DNA from: Polyangiaceae bacterium | GTDB taxonomy: Bacteria; Myxococcota_A; Polyangia; Polyangiales; Polyangiaceae | Reading direction: 5' to 3' | Length of the DNA stretch: 32,300 nucleotides | NCBI GenBank assembly: GCA_009781005.1 | Contig: WQYX01000049.1 | Coordinates: 1-32,300, forward strand | Shown here: one piece after another, positions 1 to 7,030 of the stretch | How positions within the stretch are numbered: the first letter of the stretch is position 1 | How the letters are laid out: every line of letters begins with the position of its first letter | Made by a program: the position numbers and the translations under genes | The notes under the pieces: generated by a model | What the model was told of the DNA's origin: nothing | The model's database searches: none | What the model saw: the letters and a program-made list of their open reading frames with translations, nothing else

Positions 1-253
1 ATTCATGACGACTCCACTCAGACGGGCCGATCCCTTTGCTGCAAAGGTCGTACGGCGCTCCTCGAGCCTGCGGCGTACGTACAGTACGCCTCGGCTCTGC
101 GGTGCGGCGTGCGCCCTTCTCGCCCTGAGGTCCCGCCGAAGGCGGCCGGGCAGCGCCGAAGGCGCCGCGCAAGCATCGGCCGTCTGCAGAAATCGCGTCA
201 TGAATTCTCCGGGCTAGCCTCGATTCGCTCGCCACGGCTGTCGAACTCGCTCT
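1..253. repeat. Hairpin-element family, left-edge composite copy (5' part outside the window)
   Basis: The right end (about 211-253) matches the right arm of the element at 20018-20161: TAGCCTC, then TTCGCTCGC, then GGCTGTCGAACTCGCTCT at 236-253, which occupies the place of the locus-specific outer stem. Its expected left partner AGAGCGAGTTCGACAGCC is not in the window, so the element is probably cut at base 1. Inside, ATTCATGACG (1-10) pairs with CGTCATGAAT near 196-205. There is also a copy of the double-hairpin motif (123-167) and family blocks GCTCCTCG and CTGCGGTGC, so this copy seems composite or nested. No credible gene is seen here. Confidence 0.55.
123..167. repeat. GC-rich double-hairpin motif, copy 1
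   Basis: CCTGAGGTCCCGCCGAAGGC is followed by GCGCCGAAGGCGCCG. Two short hairpins sit side by side, one CCGCC/GGCGG type and one GGCGCC type. The same motif recurs at 10804-10851 (inside the Lhr gene) and at 24583-24630 and 24753-24800. It resembles REP-type bacterial repeats in size and structure. No mobility gene is visible. Confidence 0.7.
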
Positions 254-311
254 CATCGCAGGCGACTTTTGCACGGCCCGTGATCTCCGTCAGCTCGGCG
301 CGCAGCAGTTT

Positions 312-369
312 CCGAACAAAAGAAAAGCACCGCGTCCGGGCTCGGGGGGGGGAAGCCTCAACGCGGTGC
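312..369 (-). terminator. Intrinsic terminator downstream of HMG-CoA lyase
   Basis: On the minus strand the inverted repeat GCACCGCGT/ACGCGGTGC (arms 361-369 and 327-335) is followed by the T-rich tract GCTTTTCTTTTGTT (328-315). This is a standard Rho-independent layout. It lies about 165 bases beyond the stop of the lyase gene and is the likely end of the three-gene minus operon. The same 14-base tail follows the hairpin at 4312-4346. The 165 bases between lyase and terminator hold no gene that I can support. Confidence 0.7.
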
Positions 370-534
370 CACCCCAATGCTAGCGAGTTTCGTACCAACC
401 GTAAACCATTGAAATCACGTCGGCGAGTGCCGCGTCGCTATCATGCTTGAAGGGTCGGGCCGTCAGCTTTGCAATCCTTCGAGCTAGATATTTTTCAGGT
501 GACTACGAACGAAGCCGAGCGGCGGCGCTTGCTC

Positions 535-1479
535 TCAGGCGCGGAGGCTGCGAATGCCCGCCTGGTGAACCTTGCCTGGCAACTTGCGCCCAACGATGCT
601 TTCGGCGGCTCGCGCCGCCTCGACGAGCCGTTCGAGATCGACGCCCGTGCCGACGCCCATGCCGTGCAACATGTAGACGAGATCTTCGGTGGCCACGTTT
701 CCGGCGGCGCCGGGCGCATACGGACAACCTCCCAATCCGCCAACCGACGCGTCGAAATGACGGATCCCGAGCTCGAGCCCGACAAGGATGTTCGCGAGCG
801 CCGCGCCGCGCGTGTCATGCATATGCATGGCGATCGCGGCGAGAGGCAGCGTGTCGAGCGCCCGCATCACGATGTCGCGCGTAAGCCTCGGCGTGCCTGC
901 GCCAATCGTGTCGCCGAACGAGATTTGGTAGCAACCCATGTCGAAGAGTTTCTTCGCGATGGCAATGGACCGCTCGGGGGCCACATCCCCTTCGTAAGGG
1001 CAACCCCAAACTGTGGAAACGTAACCGCGGACGCTCATGCCGGCTTCACGCGCAGGACCGATGGTCTCTTCGAATGCGCAAAGCGTCTGGTCGATGGTCT
1101 TGTTGACGTTCTTTTTATTGTGGGTTTCGCTGGCGCTCACAAAGACGGCAATCTCTTTGATGTCCGCCTTTTTTGCGCGATCGAGACCTTTTGGGTTCGG
1201 GCACAAGGCGCTCAGCCGAACGTCGTGCAGAGGGCGCTCGCGCAGCACTCTGGTGAGTTCGTCCGCATCTGCGAGCTGGGGAATCCACTTTGGAGATACG
1301 AAACTCGTGATTTCGATTCTCTCTAGACCAGCGGCGACGAGTGCGTCGATGAGACGAACCTTGCCCGACAGCGGCACCGTGGCGTTCTCGTTTTGCAGAC
1401 CATCACGAGGCGAGACCTCATAGAGGCTGACGCGATCCGGAACGGAAGACAGCGGGTTCTGCGACACCTGCGCGTTCAC
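535..1479 (-). CDS. mvaB: Hydroxymethylglutaryl-CoA lyase
   Basis: Predicted cytosolic TIM-barrel lyase of 314 aa that cleaves HMG-CoA to acetoacetate and acetyl-CoA, the last step of leucine degradation. Seen: YEVSPRDGLQNE near the N-terminus (catalytic Arg, metal-binding Asp), the metal-binding AMHMHDTRG, and the active-site signature VGGLGGCPYAPGAAGN with its Cys. Family length is about 300 aa, so it is full length. I chose the GTG at 1479-1477 because it overlaps the stop of the upstream dynamin-like gene as GTGA. The ORF remains open to 1587, but that extension is low-complexity, Arg-rich and inside the neighbouring gene. It is last in a minus-strand operon with an M48 peptidase and a GTPase, an unusual metabolic partner for them. 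A related acyl-CoA lyase specificity cannot be excluded. Confidence 0.9.
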   Translation of the reverse strand: MNAQVSQNPLSSVPDRVSLYEVSPRDGLQNENATVPLSGKVRLIDALVAAGLERIEITSFVSPKWIPQLADADELTRVLRERPLHDVRLSALCPNPKGLDRAKKADIKEIAVFVSASETHNKKNVNKTIDQTLCAFEETIGPAREAGMSVRGYVSTVWGCPYEGDVAPERSIAIAKKLFDMGCYQISFGDTIGAGTPRLTRDIVMRALDTLPLAAIAMHMHDTRGAALANILVGLELGIRHFDASVGGLGGCPYAPGAAGNVATEDLVYMLHGMGVGTGVDLERLVEAARAAESIVGRKLPGKVHQAGIRSLRA

Positions 1480-3260
1480 GTGACGCCGCTCGCCGGCGCG
1501 GCCACGCGCACGTGCTCCTTCGGCCCCCAGAGCGCTGCCCGAAGCTCCTCGACGCGTCCGCGAGCCTTGTCGAGACGCGCTGCCCATGCGTCGACTTCAG
1601 CCCTTGCCGCGGCCTCGTCCTTCTCGCCCGACGCGCGCGCCTCGCGAGCTGCATCGAGCACTTCAAGGATCTCTCGATAAAGCTCCTCTCCCGCCGTGAC
1701 CACCCACGCGTCGAGCTTCTTCGCAAAATCTTCGATCATCTCTTCGAGCTTCGGCCCGATCTGCTTGGACGCGTGGCGAATGATTTCTGGCGCCTCCTCC
1801 TTTGCGCGTTTCTTGTATTCTGCATCGACCCGATCGCGCACAGCGAGAGCAAGGAGCGGAGCTGCCAAAACGAGCATGCCGCCCGCGACGAAGTTCACGG
1901 CGATCATCGTGCCGATGCCGATCATCAAGACGCCAGCAACGCTCGCGTCGTAGCGGAACGTGTCGATCTGGATGTCGAGCTTCTTCACGTCACCGCCGAG
2001 TGTTCCAGCGACGCGCTTGCTTGCTTCGTGAGCGTCCTCCTTGATGAGCGCAATCGTCTTCTCGGCAAGCGCCTCGAGCTTCTGCGCGATCTCTTTGCCC
2101 TCGGCTTCGGCCCATTGCCGAAACGTGTCTTCGAGGAAGGAGGGAAGGAACTTGCGAAGATCGTCTTTTTTCGCCGAGTCGATGACGTTCGGAAGTTGGC
2201 GCACGGTCTCGTCGACGAAACGATCCAAATCCTTTTGCGCGGCAACCTTGACGCCGCTCACCTCTTCGCGGATGCGCATGCGGCGCTGTTCGAGCGTGTC
2301 GGCCTGACCGGCGAGATCCGCCTCGAGCATTTTGATGCGACGCTCGAGCTCCTCGGTTTTCATGGCGATCGACCGGCGCCGTGCGTCGACCCCTTTGGCG
2401 AGGAGACTGCCCGCGTTGACTCCTTCGCCGAGCGCGTTGTCGAGCAGAATGCGCCCGCGCTCTTCGGCGAGAAACACGGTGAGGTGCGAGAGCAGCTCGG
2501 GCATGCCGCTCTCGGCTTGCCGGCCGAGGAGCGCCGTCTCCGCACTGACCGGGAAAACAACGGGATCCTTGACGAGGTGGGCGAGCTGCGAGCGCGCATA
2601 CGCGAGCGCCTCCGTCTTTTCGTCGTTGTTCAGGATATCCCATTTCGTAATCACGAAAACGATCTTGTCGCGCGATGCTTTGAGAAGTTTGTCATTCAAA
2701 AAAAGCCGCTCGCTCTCTTTCAGAATCTGCCCGGCATCCAAAAGGAACAAGACGGCGTCGGCGCGCGGGATATAGCTGTAGGTAATGTCCGCACGCTGAA
2801 GCGACAGATCGTTGACGCCTGGCGTGTCGACGAGGAGAACGCGCTCACGCAGAAGGGGCGCGGGGTAGCCGACCTCGAGATAATCAATCTCATGGACACT
2901 CTTTCCACCGACCGAGAAGTTTCTCGTCTCGTCGAATGCAATGGGCGCACGGTGGCCAGATTGATAAACAATGGTGGCCTCGGGCGCGTCGGCGAATTTG
3001 AGTTGATGGATGGCCGCCGTGGTCGGCGTGACGCCAACGGGGAGCACGCGCTCGCCGAGCAAGGCATTCACGAAGGTGGATTTCCCGTGATTGAACTCGC
3101 CAACAACGACAAGGTGAAATCGATCTTCCTCCAGCTTTTTGACGAGCTCTCGATCGAGACGGTCTTTTAGGCTCCTCGCGCCGAGCCCGCGTGCAATGTC
3201 GGAGAGTTCCTCGAGCGCCAGAGTCACATCGAGCTTTCGTTCGCGAAATCCTTCGAGCAT
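1476..3260 (-). CDS. Bacterial dynamin-like GTPase
   Basis: 594 aa. The N-terminal GTPase domain shows G1 GEFNHGKST (about residues 54-62), switch-I region GVTPTTAAIHQL, G3 DTPG (in LLVDTPGVNDL) and G4 TKWD. A long charged, probably coiled-coil region (about 280-420) leads to a hydrophobic double segment around 440-475 (VLMIGIGTMIAVNFV, then LVLAAPLLALAV), followed by a further helical region rich in Ala, Glu and Arg. This is the architecture of bacterial dynamin-like proteins that bind and remodel membranes; the paddle-like hydrophobic pair would insert into the inner membrane. The gene starts 41 bases after the M48 peptidase and overlaps the lyase by 4 bases, so it is an operon member. The exact cellular role (fission, repair or stress) is not evident from sequence. 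Confidence 0.88.
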   Translation of the reverse strand: MLEGFRERKLDVTLALEELSDIARGLGARSLKDRLDRELVKKLEEDRFHLVVVGEFNHGKSTFVNALLGERVLPVGVTPTTAAIHQLKFADAPEATIVYQSGHRAPIAFDETRNFSVGGKSVHEIDYLEVGYPAPLLRERVLLVDTPGVNDLSLQRADITYSYIPRADAVLFLLDAGQILKESERLFLNDKLLKASRDKIVFVITKWDILNNDEKTEALAYARSQLAHLVKDPVVFPVSAETALLGRQAESGMPELLSHLTVFLAEERGRILLDNALGEGVNAGSLLAKGVDARRRSIAMKTEELERRIKMLEADLAGQADTLEQRRMRIREEVSGVKVAAQKDLDRFVDETVRQLPNVIDSAKKDDLRKFLPSFLEDTFRQWAEAEGKEIAQKLEALAEKTIALIKEDAHEASKRVAGTLGGDVKKLDIQIDTFRYDASVAGVLMIGIGTMIAVNFVAGGMLVLAAPLLALAVRDRVDAEYKKRAKEEAPEIIRHASKQIGPKLEEMIEDFAKKLDAWVVTAGEELYREILEVLDAAREARASGEKDEAAARAEVDAWAARLDKARGRVEELRAALWGPKEHVRVAAPASGVT

Positions 3261-3301
3261 AGCGGTTCTCTTTCTCTCTCTTCTGCCGTCGCCAAGCCGC
3301 G

Positions 3302-4195
3302 TTATGCGTCGCCCTTGAGCAACGCCTTCACGCGCTCGTCGACTTCTACCATCGTGAGGCCGGCCGTCCCATTGCTGGTTCGCTTTCGATAGAGCTCGCT
3401 CTCGCCAAAGATACGCATCGCGAGCACGCGCTTTGGCAAATACGGATGGGAGGCGAAGGCCTCCATATACCGACCAATACCGTCCTTGCCTTCTTCGTAT
3501 TGCTCGAGGAACACGTCGATATTGAATTCGTCATAGAGTTTGCGCGAACCGAGCACGAGTTTCGTGAGCGCGCGCGCCGCGACGTGCTCATTCTTCGCGC
3601 AGAGCATGCCCGCGCGATCGCACGTGATCTCCGCGCGGCGCGACCACGCATTGAGCGGGAGCATGGCGGGCGCGACGAGCACGCCGAGATAAGCCTGCGC
3701 GACGAGCTTCAAATAGTGCAGCGTCGTGAGGTAAACGACGTGCTTGTTGTGGATGTGGCCGCACTCGTGGCCGAGCACGGTGCGAAGCTCCTCATCCGTG
3801 TAATGGTCAACGAGTGCAGAATGCACCATCACGAACGACTCGTCATCCGTGCCGTACGTGGCGGCGTTGAGCGTTGGGTTATTGACGATGTAGATCTGGG
3901 GTGCCTGGATGCCGAGCGTCTCGGCGCACTCGCGTGCAATGCCATAGATACGCGGAAATTGCCTATCGGACACGCGCACGGCGTTGCCGAGAAGCTGCCC
4001 GCGCCAGACCTGCCTGTACATGCGCACGGTGCTTGCCACAGCGAGCTCGATGGGCTTGGCCTGCTCGAACGTGGCGCGCGTTTGCCGATCGAGGACATAC
4101 GAGTAGTCGTGCTCGCCCTCCTGAGCACCACCGGTGCGCTCCGCCCTTTTGCGGATCACGAAGGCATTGAAGTCGAGCGTTGGGGCTTCGGCCAT
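3302..4195 (-). CDS. M48-family zinc metallopeptidase
   Basis: 297 aa. The HExxH zinc motif is in VLGHECGHIHNKH and a probable third ligand Glu in RRAEITCDRAG, spaced as in M48 (HtpX/Ste24-like) enzymes. No clear N-terminal signal peptide is seen. One moderately hydrophobic stretch (AQAYLGVLVAPAMLPLNAW) follows the HExxH helix, where HtpX-like proteins carry membrane helices, so membrane association is possible. The start at 4195 is supported by AGAGGA a few bases upstream. It is the first gene of the operon with the dynamin-like GTPase, suggesting a joint role in envelope quality control. That role is inference. Confidence 0.85.
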   Translation of the reverse strand: MAEAPTLDFNAFVIRKRAERTGGAQEGEHDYSYVLDRQTRATFEQAKPIELAVASTVRMYRQVWRGQLLGNAVRVSDRQFPRIYGIARECAETLGIQAPQIYIVNNPTLNAATYGTDDESFVMVHSALVDHYTDEELRTVLGHECGHIHNKHVVYLTTLHYLKLVAQAYLGVLVAPAMLPLNAWSRRAEITCDRAGMLCAKNEHVAARALTKLVLGSRKLYDEFNIDVFLEQYEEGKDGIGRYMEAFASHPYLPKRVLAMRIFGESELYRKRTSNGTAGLTMVEVDERVKALLKGDA

Positions 4196-4300
4196 GATTC
4201 CTCTTTCAGCGGCTGTTCATGAGGGAGAGCGCAAGACTAGCAGGCCTCTCAAAAACTCCCATCGGTCGCAGCGACGCATGATCGGCGCGACGTTGGACGC

Positions 4301-4346
4301 AACAAAAGAAAAGCTCCCGGCAACGCGTCTGTTCGCGCCGGGAGCT
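4301..4346 (-). terminator. Intrinsic terminator with no coding gene upstream
   Basis: A perfect 10-bp stem, AGCTCCCGGC (4312-4321) with GCCGGGAGCT (4337-4346), is followed on the minus strand by TTTTCTTTTGTT. The tail GCTTTTCTTTTGTT is identical over 14 bases to that of the terminator at 312-369. On the minus strand the nearest upstream material is the non-coding stretch 4347-4670 and the antisense of thiL, so it probably ends a short non-coding transcript. Confidence 0.65.
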
Positions 4347-4560
4347 CGAACCACTTGTTTTTGGTTGGGCCTGCCAGATCTGACGGGACAAGCAGGCAAC
4401 CGCAGGTTGATTGCGCTGGGAAACACCTCCGTGGTGGGGCCCGCGTGAGACGCGAGCAAGTTGAGAATGAATGACGGGATGCGATGAGTAACGATGCGAA
4501 TATGAGAAACGGAACAATGGAGGTTGATTGAAACGAAAGGACGCGAAACAGATTGTCTGG
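4347..4560 (-). ncRNA. Candidate structured small RNA ending at the 4301-4346 terminator
   Basis: The roughly 470 bases between the peptidase start and the hairpin element at 4673 have no credible ORF and are less GC-rich than the neighbouring genes. An outer pair at 4438-4442 with 4367-4371 (GGGCC/GGCCC) encloses three hairpins: 4369-4374 with 4392-4397 (GCCTGC/GCAGGC, which competes with the outer pair for three bases), 4396-4414 (GCAACC, loop, GGTTgaTTGC) and about 4424-4435 (CACC/GGTG). A strong intrinsic terminator follows. CAATCAACCT occurs twice on the minus strand (at 4530-4521 and 4413-4404). The 5' end is not defined. I do not recognise it as 6S, SRP, RNase P or tmRNA. A leader or antisense RNA is also possible. 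Confidence 0.33.
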
Positions 4561-4672
4561 TCTCGCGTCGCCTTCGTGCATGATGACAACGGACACCTTC
4601 GTTCTGTTCCCGACGCCCGCAATTTTGATCATCGAGCACCGCCGCCATGGCTGCGGCAACGTCGGCTAATGA

Positions 4673-4793
4673 GTTCTCCTCTGGAACCGTTGCGAGCGCC
4701 GCAAAGCTAGGAAGGCCGACCGAGGAATACTCGGAGTATTTTGAGGGAGGCCGACCGAAGATTTGCGGCGCGCAGCAGGTTCCGGAGGAGAAC
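4673..4793. repeat. Hairpin element upstream of thiL; outer stem contains the thiL ribosome binding site
   Basis: The outer stem GTTCTCCTCTGGAACC (4673-4688) pairs over all 16 positions, one of them a G-U wobble, with GGTTCCGGAGGAGAAC (4778-4793). Inside are the family blocks: GTTGCGAGCG next to the left stem and CGCGCAGCA next to the right stem. An inner stem GCGCCGCAAA (4696-4705) pairs with TTTGCGGCGC (4762-4771). The middle carries AGGCCGACCGA twice in direct orientation. The right outer stem includes GGAGGAG, the Shine-Dalgarno sequence of thiL, so folding of a transcript that starts upstream would occlude it. Confidence 0.8.
4784..4790 (+). promoter_or_regulatory. thiL ribosome binding site, predicted to be sequestered
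   Basis: GGAGGAG lies 5 bases before the ATG at 4796 and fixes that start over the in-frame ATG at 4763. All seven bases lie within the right outer stem of the hairpin element and are complementary to 4676-4682. Whether translation is actually controlled depends on where the thiL transcript starts. Confidence 0.7.
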
Positions 4794-4795
4794 GG

Positions 4796-5755
4796 ATGAA
4801 CGAGCTCGAAAAGATCGCGTCTCTTGCAGCTTGCTTTGGTAGCGGCAGTCCTTGGGTACGCGTCGGCATCGGCGATGACGCGGCCGTCCTCGACTCTTTC
4901 ACAGGCTCGCTCGTGTGGACCGTGGACGCACAGGTTGAAGGCACGCATTTCCGTTTCGACTGGGCAAGCTTCTACGAAGTTGGTTTTCGAAGCTTCATGG
5001 CGGCCGCAAGCGATCTCGCTGCCATGGGCGCCGATCCGGTTGCGGCGCTCTCTTCGTTGGTGCTGACGACTGCGTTCGACGACGCGGCGCTCGGCGCGTT
5101 CTCCGCTGGGCAGGCGGACGCCGCGCGCGATGTCGGCGCACCCATCGTCGGAGGAAACCTTGCGCGCGGTGGCGAGATGTCCGTGACCACGACGCTGCTC
5201 GGGCGGACAGCACGTCCCGTCCTGCGCAGCGGCGCGCGCGCCGGTGATCTCGTCTTGCTCGCGGGCGACGTGGGGCTCGCGGGCGCCGGACTGCTGGCAC
5301 TCCGTCATCACGTGCATGATACACAAATTGCATCATGCATCGAAGCCTGGCGAAGACCTCGCGCGCGTATCGACGACGGACGCATGCTCGCGACGTTCGC
5401 GCAAAAAGGGCATGCGCATGCGGCCATCGACATCTCCGACGGGCTGGCGCGCGATGCTTGGCACGTCGCCGAGGCGAGCGCCGTTCGGATCATCTTCGAC
5501 GCCGAGCACCTCGTCGCCCACGGTGGACCGAGACTCCGCGCGGCGGCGAACGTGCTCGGACGCGATCCGCTCGATCTCGCTCTGTACGGAGGAGAAGACT
5601 ACGCGCTCCTCGCGACGAGCGACATGCCCATCCAAGGCTTCTCGTGCATCGGCGTCGTCGAGAGCCGCGCAGCCGACGAGCCGCGCATCCTCGTTCGCGA
5701 TCCCTCAGGAGTCCGCGGAATCGAGCCACGCGGCTTCGATCACTTCATTGTATAA
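4796..5755 (+). CDS. thiL: Thiamine-monophosphate kinase
   Basis: 319 aa, normal for the family. ThiL phosphorylates thiamine monophosphate to thiamine diphosphate with ATP in the cytosol, the last step of cofactor synthesis. Seen in order: GIGDDAAVL, DAQVEGTHFRFDW, AAASDLAAMGADP, GGNLARGGEMSVTTTLLG, the DISDGLARDAWHVAEAS motif and LYGGEDYALLA near the C-terminus. These are the PurM-like domain motifs that bind ATP-Mg and substrate. The usual GGD of the middle motif reads GGN here, a variant also known in PurM-like relatives. The start is at 4796 because of GGAGGAG 5 bases upstream. The gene stands alone, converges with the lipoprotein gene at 5779 and has no other thi gene nearby. Confidence 0.92.
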   Translation: MNELEKIASLAACFGSGSPWVRVGIGDDAAVLDSFTGSLVWTVDAQVEGTHFRFDWASFYEVGFRSFMAAASDLAAMGADPVAALSSLVLTTAFDDAALGAFSAGQADAARDVGAPIVGGNLARGGEMSVTTTLLGRTARPVLRSGARAGDLVLLAGDVGLAGAGLLALRHHVHDTQIASCIEAWRRPRARIDDGRMLATFAQKGHAHAAIDISDGLARDAWHVAEASAVRIIFDAEHLVAHGGPRLRAAANVLGRDPLDLALYGGEDYALLATSDMPIQGFSCIGVVESRAADEPRILVRDPSGVRGIEPRGFDHFIV

Positions 5756-5778
5756 TACACGCTAACGGATCGCGCGTC

Positions 5779-6228
5779 TCATAGTCCAGAGCACACAGCG
5801 GGGATGTTCCGGCCTGCAAGCAATGTCTTGAACACGGCGAGCTCGGGAGCGGTGCCGCCCGCGCCCATCTGCTTGGCCGTCGCGTCGCATTGGTTGGCAG
5901 CAGCAGTGAGCATGCCGGCTTCGGGCGATGCGCCCATGGCCTTGGCTTGAACGCGCAGTTGCTGGCAGCATTGCTTGAGGCGCGCCACGTTCGCCGGAAC
6001 GGCGGGGCCGGTCGCTTTTTTCGCTGCATCCGCGTCTGCGGCGGAATCCGCGTCCTCACCTGCATCCTCGACGAGTGGCTCGAGGGGAACGGGAGCGGCT
6101 TCCACGGGCTCCGGCGGAGGCGGCGCCGCGTCGACAGGCTCGGGAGCCTTCTTCGGGCAGGCAACGAGCAGTGGCAACGCGCTGAAGACAGCAAACGCGA
6201 AGAGGCTGCGGCGGGGCGAAAGACGCAT
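5779..6228 (-). CDS. Small Pro/Ala/Asp-rich lipoprotein, unknown function
   Basis: 149 aa. The N-terminus is MRLSPRRSLF followed by a hydrophobic core and lipobox LVAC, with Cys24 the predicted lipidated residue. A Pro-, Ala- and Asp-rich linker (about 25-75) leads to a short C-terminal helical domain with four Cys (CC in KQCCQQLRVQ, one in NQCDATA, one in PAVCSGL) that could form disulfides. GGAGA 8 bases upstream supports the start. It is divergent from the lipoprotein at 6346 and convergent with thiL, with only 23 bases between. I do not recognise the family; export to the periplasmic side is inferred. Confidence 0.8.
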   Translation of the reverse strand: MRLSPRRSLFAFAVFSALPLLVACPKKAPEPVDAAPPPPEPVEAAPVPLEPLVEDAGEDADSAADADAAKKATGPAVPANVARLKQCCQQLRVQAKAMGASPEAGMLTAAANQCDATAKQMGAGGTAPELAVFKTLLAGRNIPAVCSGL

Positions 6229-6267
6229 TTAGAATTCTCCTTATAGTCGTTCAATATCGGATATCTG

Positions 6268-6293
6268 GCGCACCCTGCAACAATCCGGTGCGC
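6268..6293. promoter_or_regulatory. Inverted repeat between two divergent lipoprotein genes
   Basis: GCGCACC (6268-6274) and GGTGCGC (6287-6293) form a 7-bp inverted repeat with a 12-base spacer in the 117-base divergent intergenic space. It could be an operator shared by both promoters. No convincing -35/-10 pair was identified, so this is weak. Confidence 0.25.
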
Positions 6294-6345
6294 AACCGCG
6301 GTCTCCCCGCCCGCTCGACCGCAGACTGAGATAACGTGACGTGCC

Positions 6346-6930
6346 ATGCACAAGGTCTTCTTGCCCATCGCACTTCTCACGGTCGCGAGCGGGCTGCCCA
6401 TCGCATGCTCGAGTAACAACCCTCCGCCAGCCGCACCGACCCCGAATGCCAATGCGGGGGCAACATGGGACAGTGGGGCGCCGCCCGTGGCGCCCCCGGT
6501 CGCCAACGACACGGGCACGCCGAATCTGTTGGAAGCGACGATGGATGCTGCAATCGATCTTGCGATTAGGAATCAATCGGCTCAGGCCGCTCCATCCATG
6601 ACACCCGAAGGTCAGGCCGGGCGCGCGACACTCCAACAAGGCCAGAGCTTCAGCATGGTCGTCACGCTGCAACCGAATCAGTGTTACACGGTGATTGGTT
6701 ATTCCCCTCCCGGTCAAGTCACGCAGCTCGACATGAAGCTCATGGCGCAGCCGCTCAACATCCAGGCAGGTGCGTCGAGCACGAAGGAAAAGAACCTACC
6801 CGTGATCGGCAAGGGCAAGACCGCTGCACTCTGCCCGATCTTGCCCGTGCCCATCGCATACAGGCTCGACGCGGTGGCCACACAGGGCGCCGGGCGCATC
6901 GGCGTGCAAGTTTTCTCCCGACCCAAATGA
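6346..6930 (+). CDS. Predicted lipoprotein, unknown function
   Basis: 194 aa. A signal sequence with Cys21 in GLPIAC is a plausible but imperfect lipobox, since Pro sits at -3. A Pro/Ala/Asn-rich linker covers about 22-60. The C-terminal part (about 95-194) looks beta-rich, with FSMVVTLQPNQCYTVIGYS and, later, ALCPILPVP, whose two Cys may pair. I recognise no catalytic motif. No strong ribosome binding site precedes the ATG. It is convergent with the esterase gene and separated from it by the 6942-7009 repeat. Probably an exported envelope protein. Confidence 0.78.
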   Translation: MHKVFLPIALLTVASGLPIACSSNNPPPAAPTPNANAGATWDSGAPPVAPPVANDTGTPNLLEATMDAAIDLAIRNQSAQAAPSMTPEGQAGRATLQQGQSFSMVVTLQPNQCYTVIGYSPPGQVTQLDMKLMAQPLNIQAGASSTKEKNLPVIGKGKTAALCPILPVPIAYRLDAVATQGAGRIGVQVFSRPK

Positions 6931-6941
6931 TTCCATCCGTT

Positions 6942-7009
6942 GGGCGGCCACGGGGGGCCGCCCCTACGAATGTGTTGTCGATTGTAGGGGCAGGCCCCCG
7001 TGCCTGCCC
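6942..7009. repeat. 26-bp inverted repeat of the GTAGGGGC...GCCC type
   Basis: Arm 6942-6967 begins GGGCGGCCACGG and ends GCCGCCCCTAC. Arm 6984-7009 begins GTAGGGGCAGG and ends GTGCCTGCCC. They are near-perfect inverted copies separated by 16 bases, and each arm is itself a small palindrome. Sequences of this form are scattered through many unrelated bacterial genomes. Lying between two convergent genes, it could serve as a bidirectional terminator. Confidence 0.75.
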
Positions 7010-7030
7010 GAAGGCGCACGCCGCATGGTG

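Noticed and set aside
1512..3170. Long plus-strand ORF (552 aa) opposite the dynamin-like gene
   Set aside because: Antisense shadow of a gene with clear GTPase motifs; Arg/Glu/Leu-rich without domains. Long shadows are normal at this GC content.
4345..4365. tRNA or tmRNA T-loop (GGTTCGAGC on the minus strand)
   Set aside because: No flanking 5-bp T stem, acceptor stem or anticodon arm.
4217..5326. 369-aa minus-strand ORF across thiL and the upstream gap
   Set aside because: Runs antisense through thiL and the terminator at 4301-4346; no recognisable motif.
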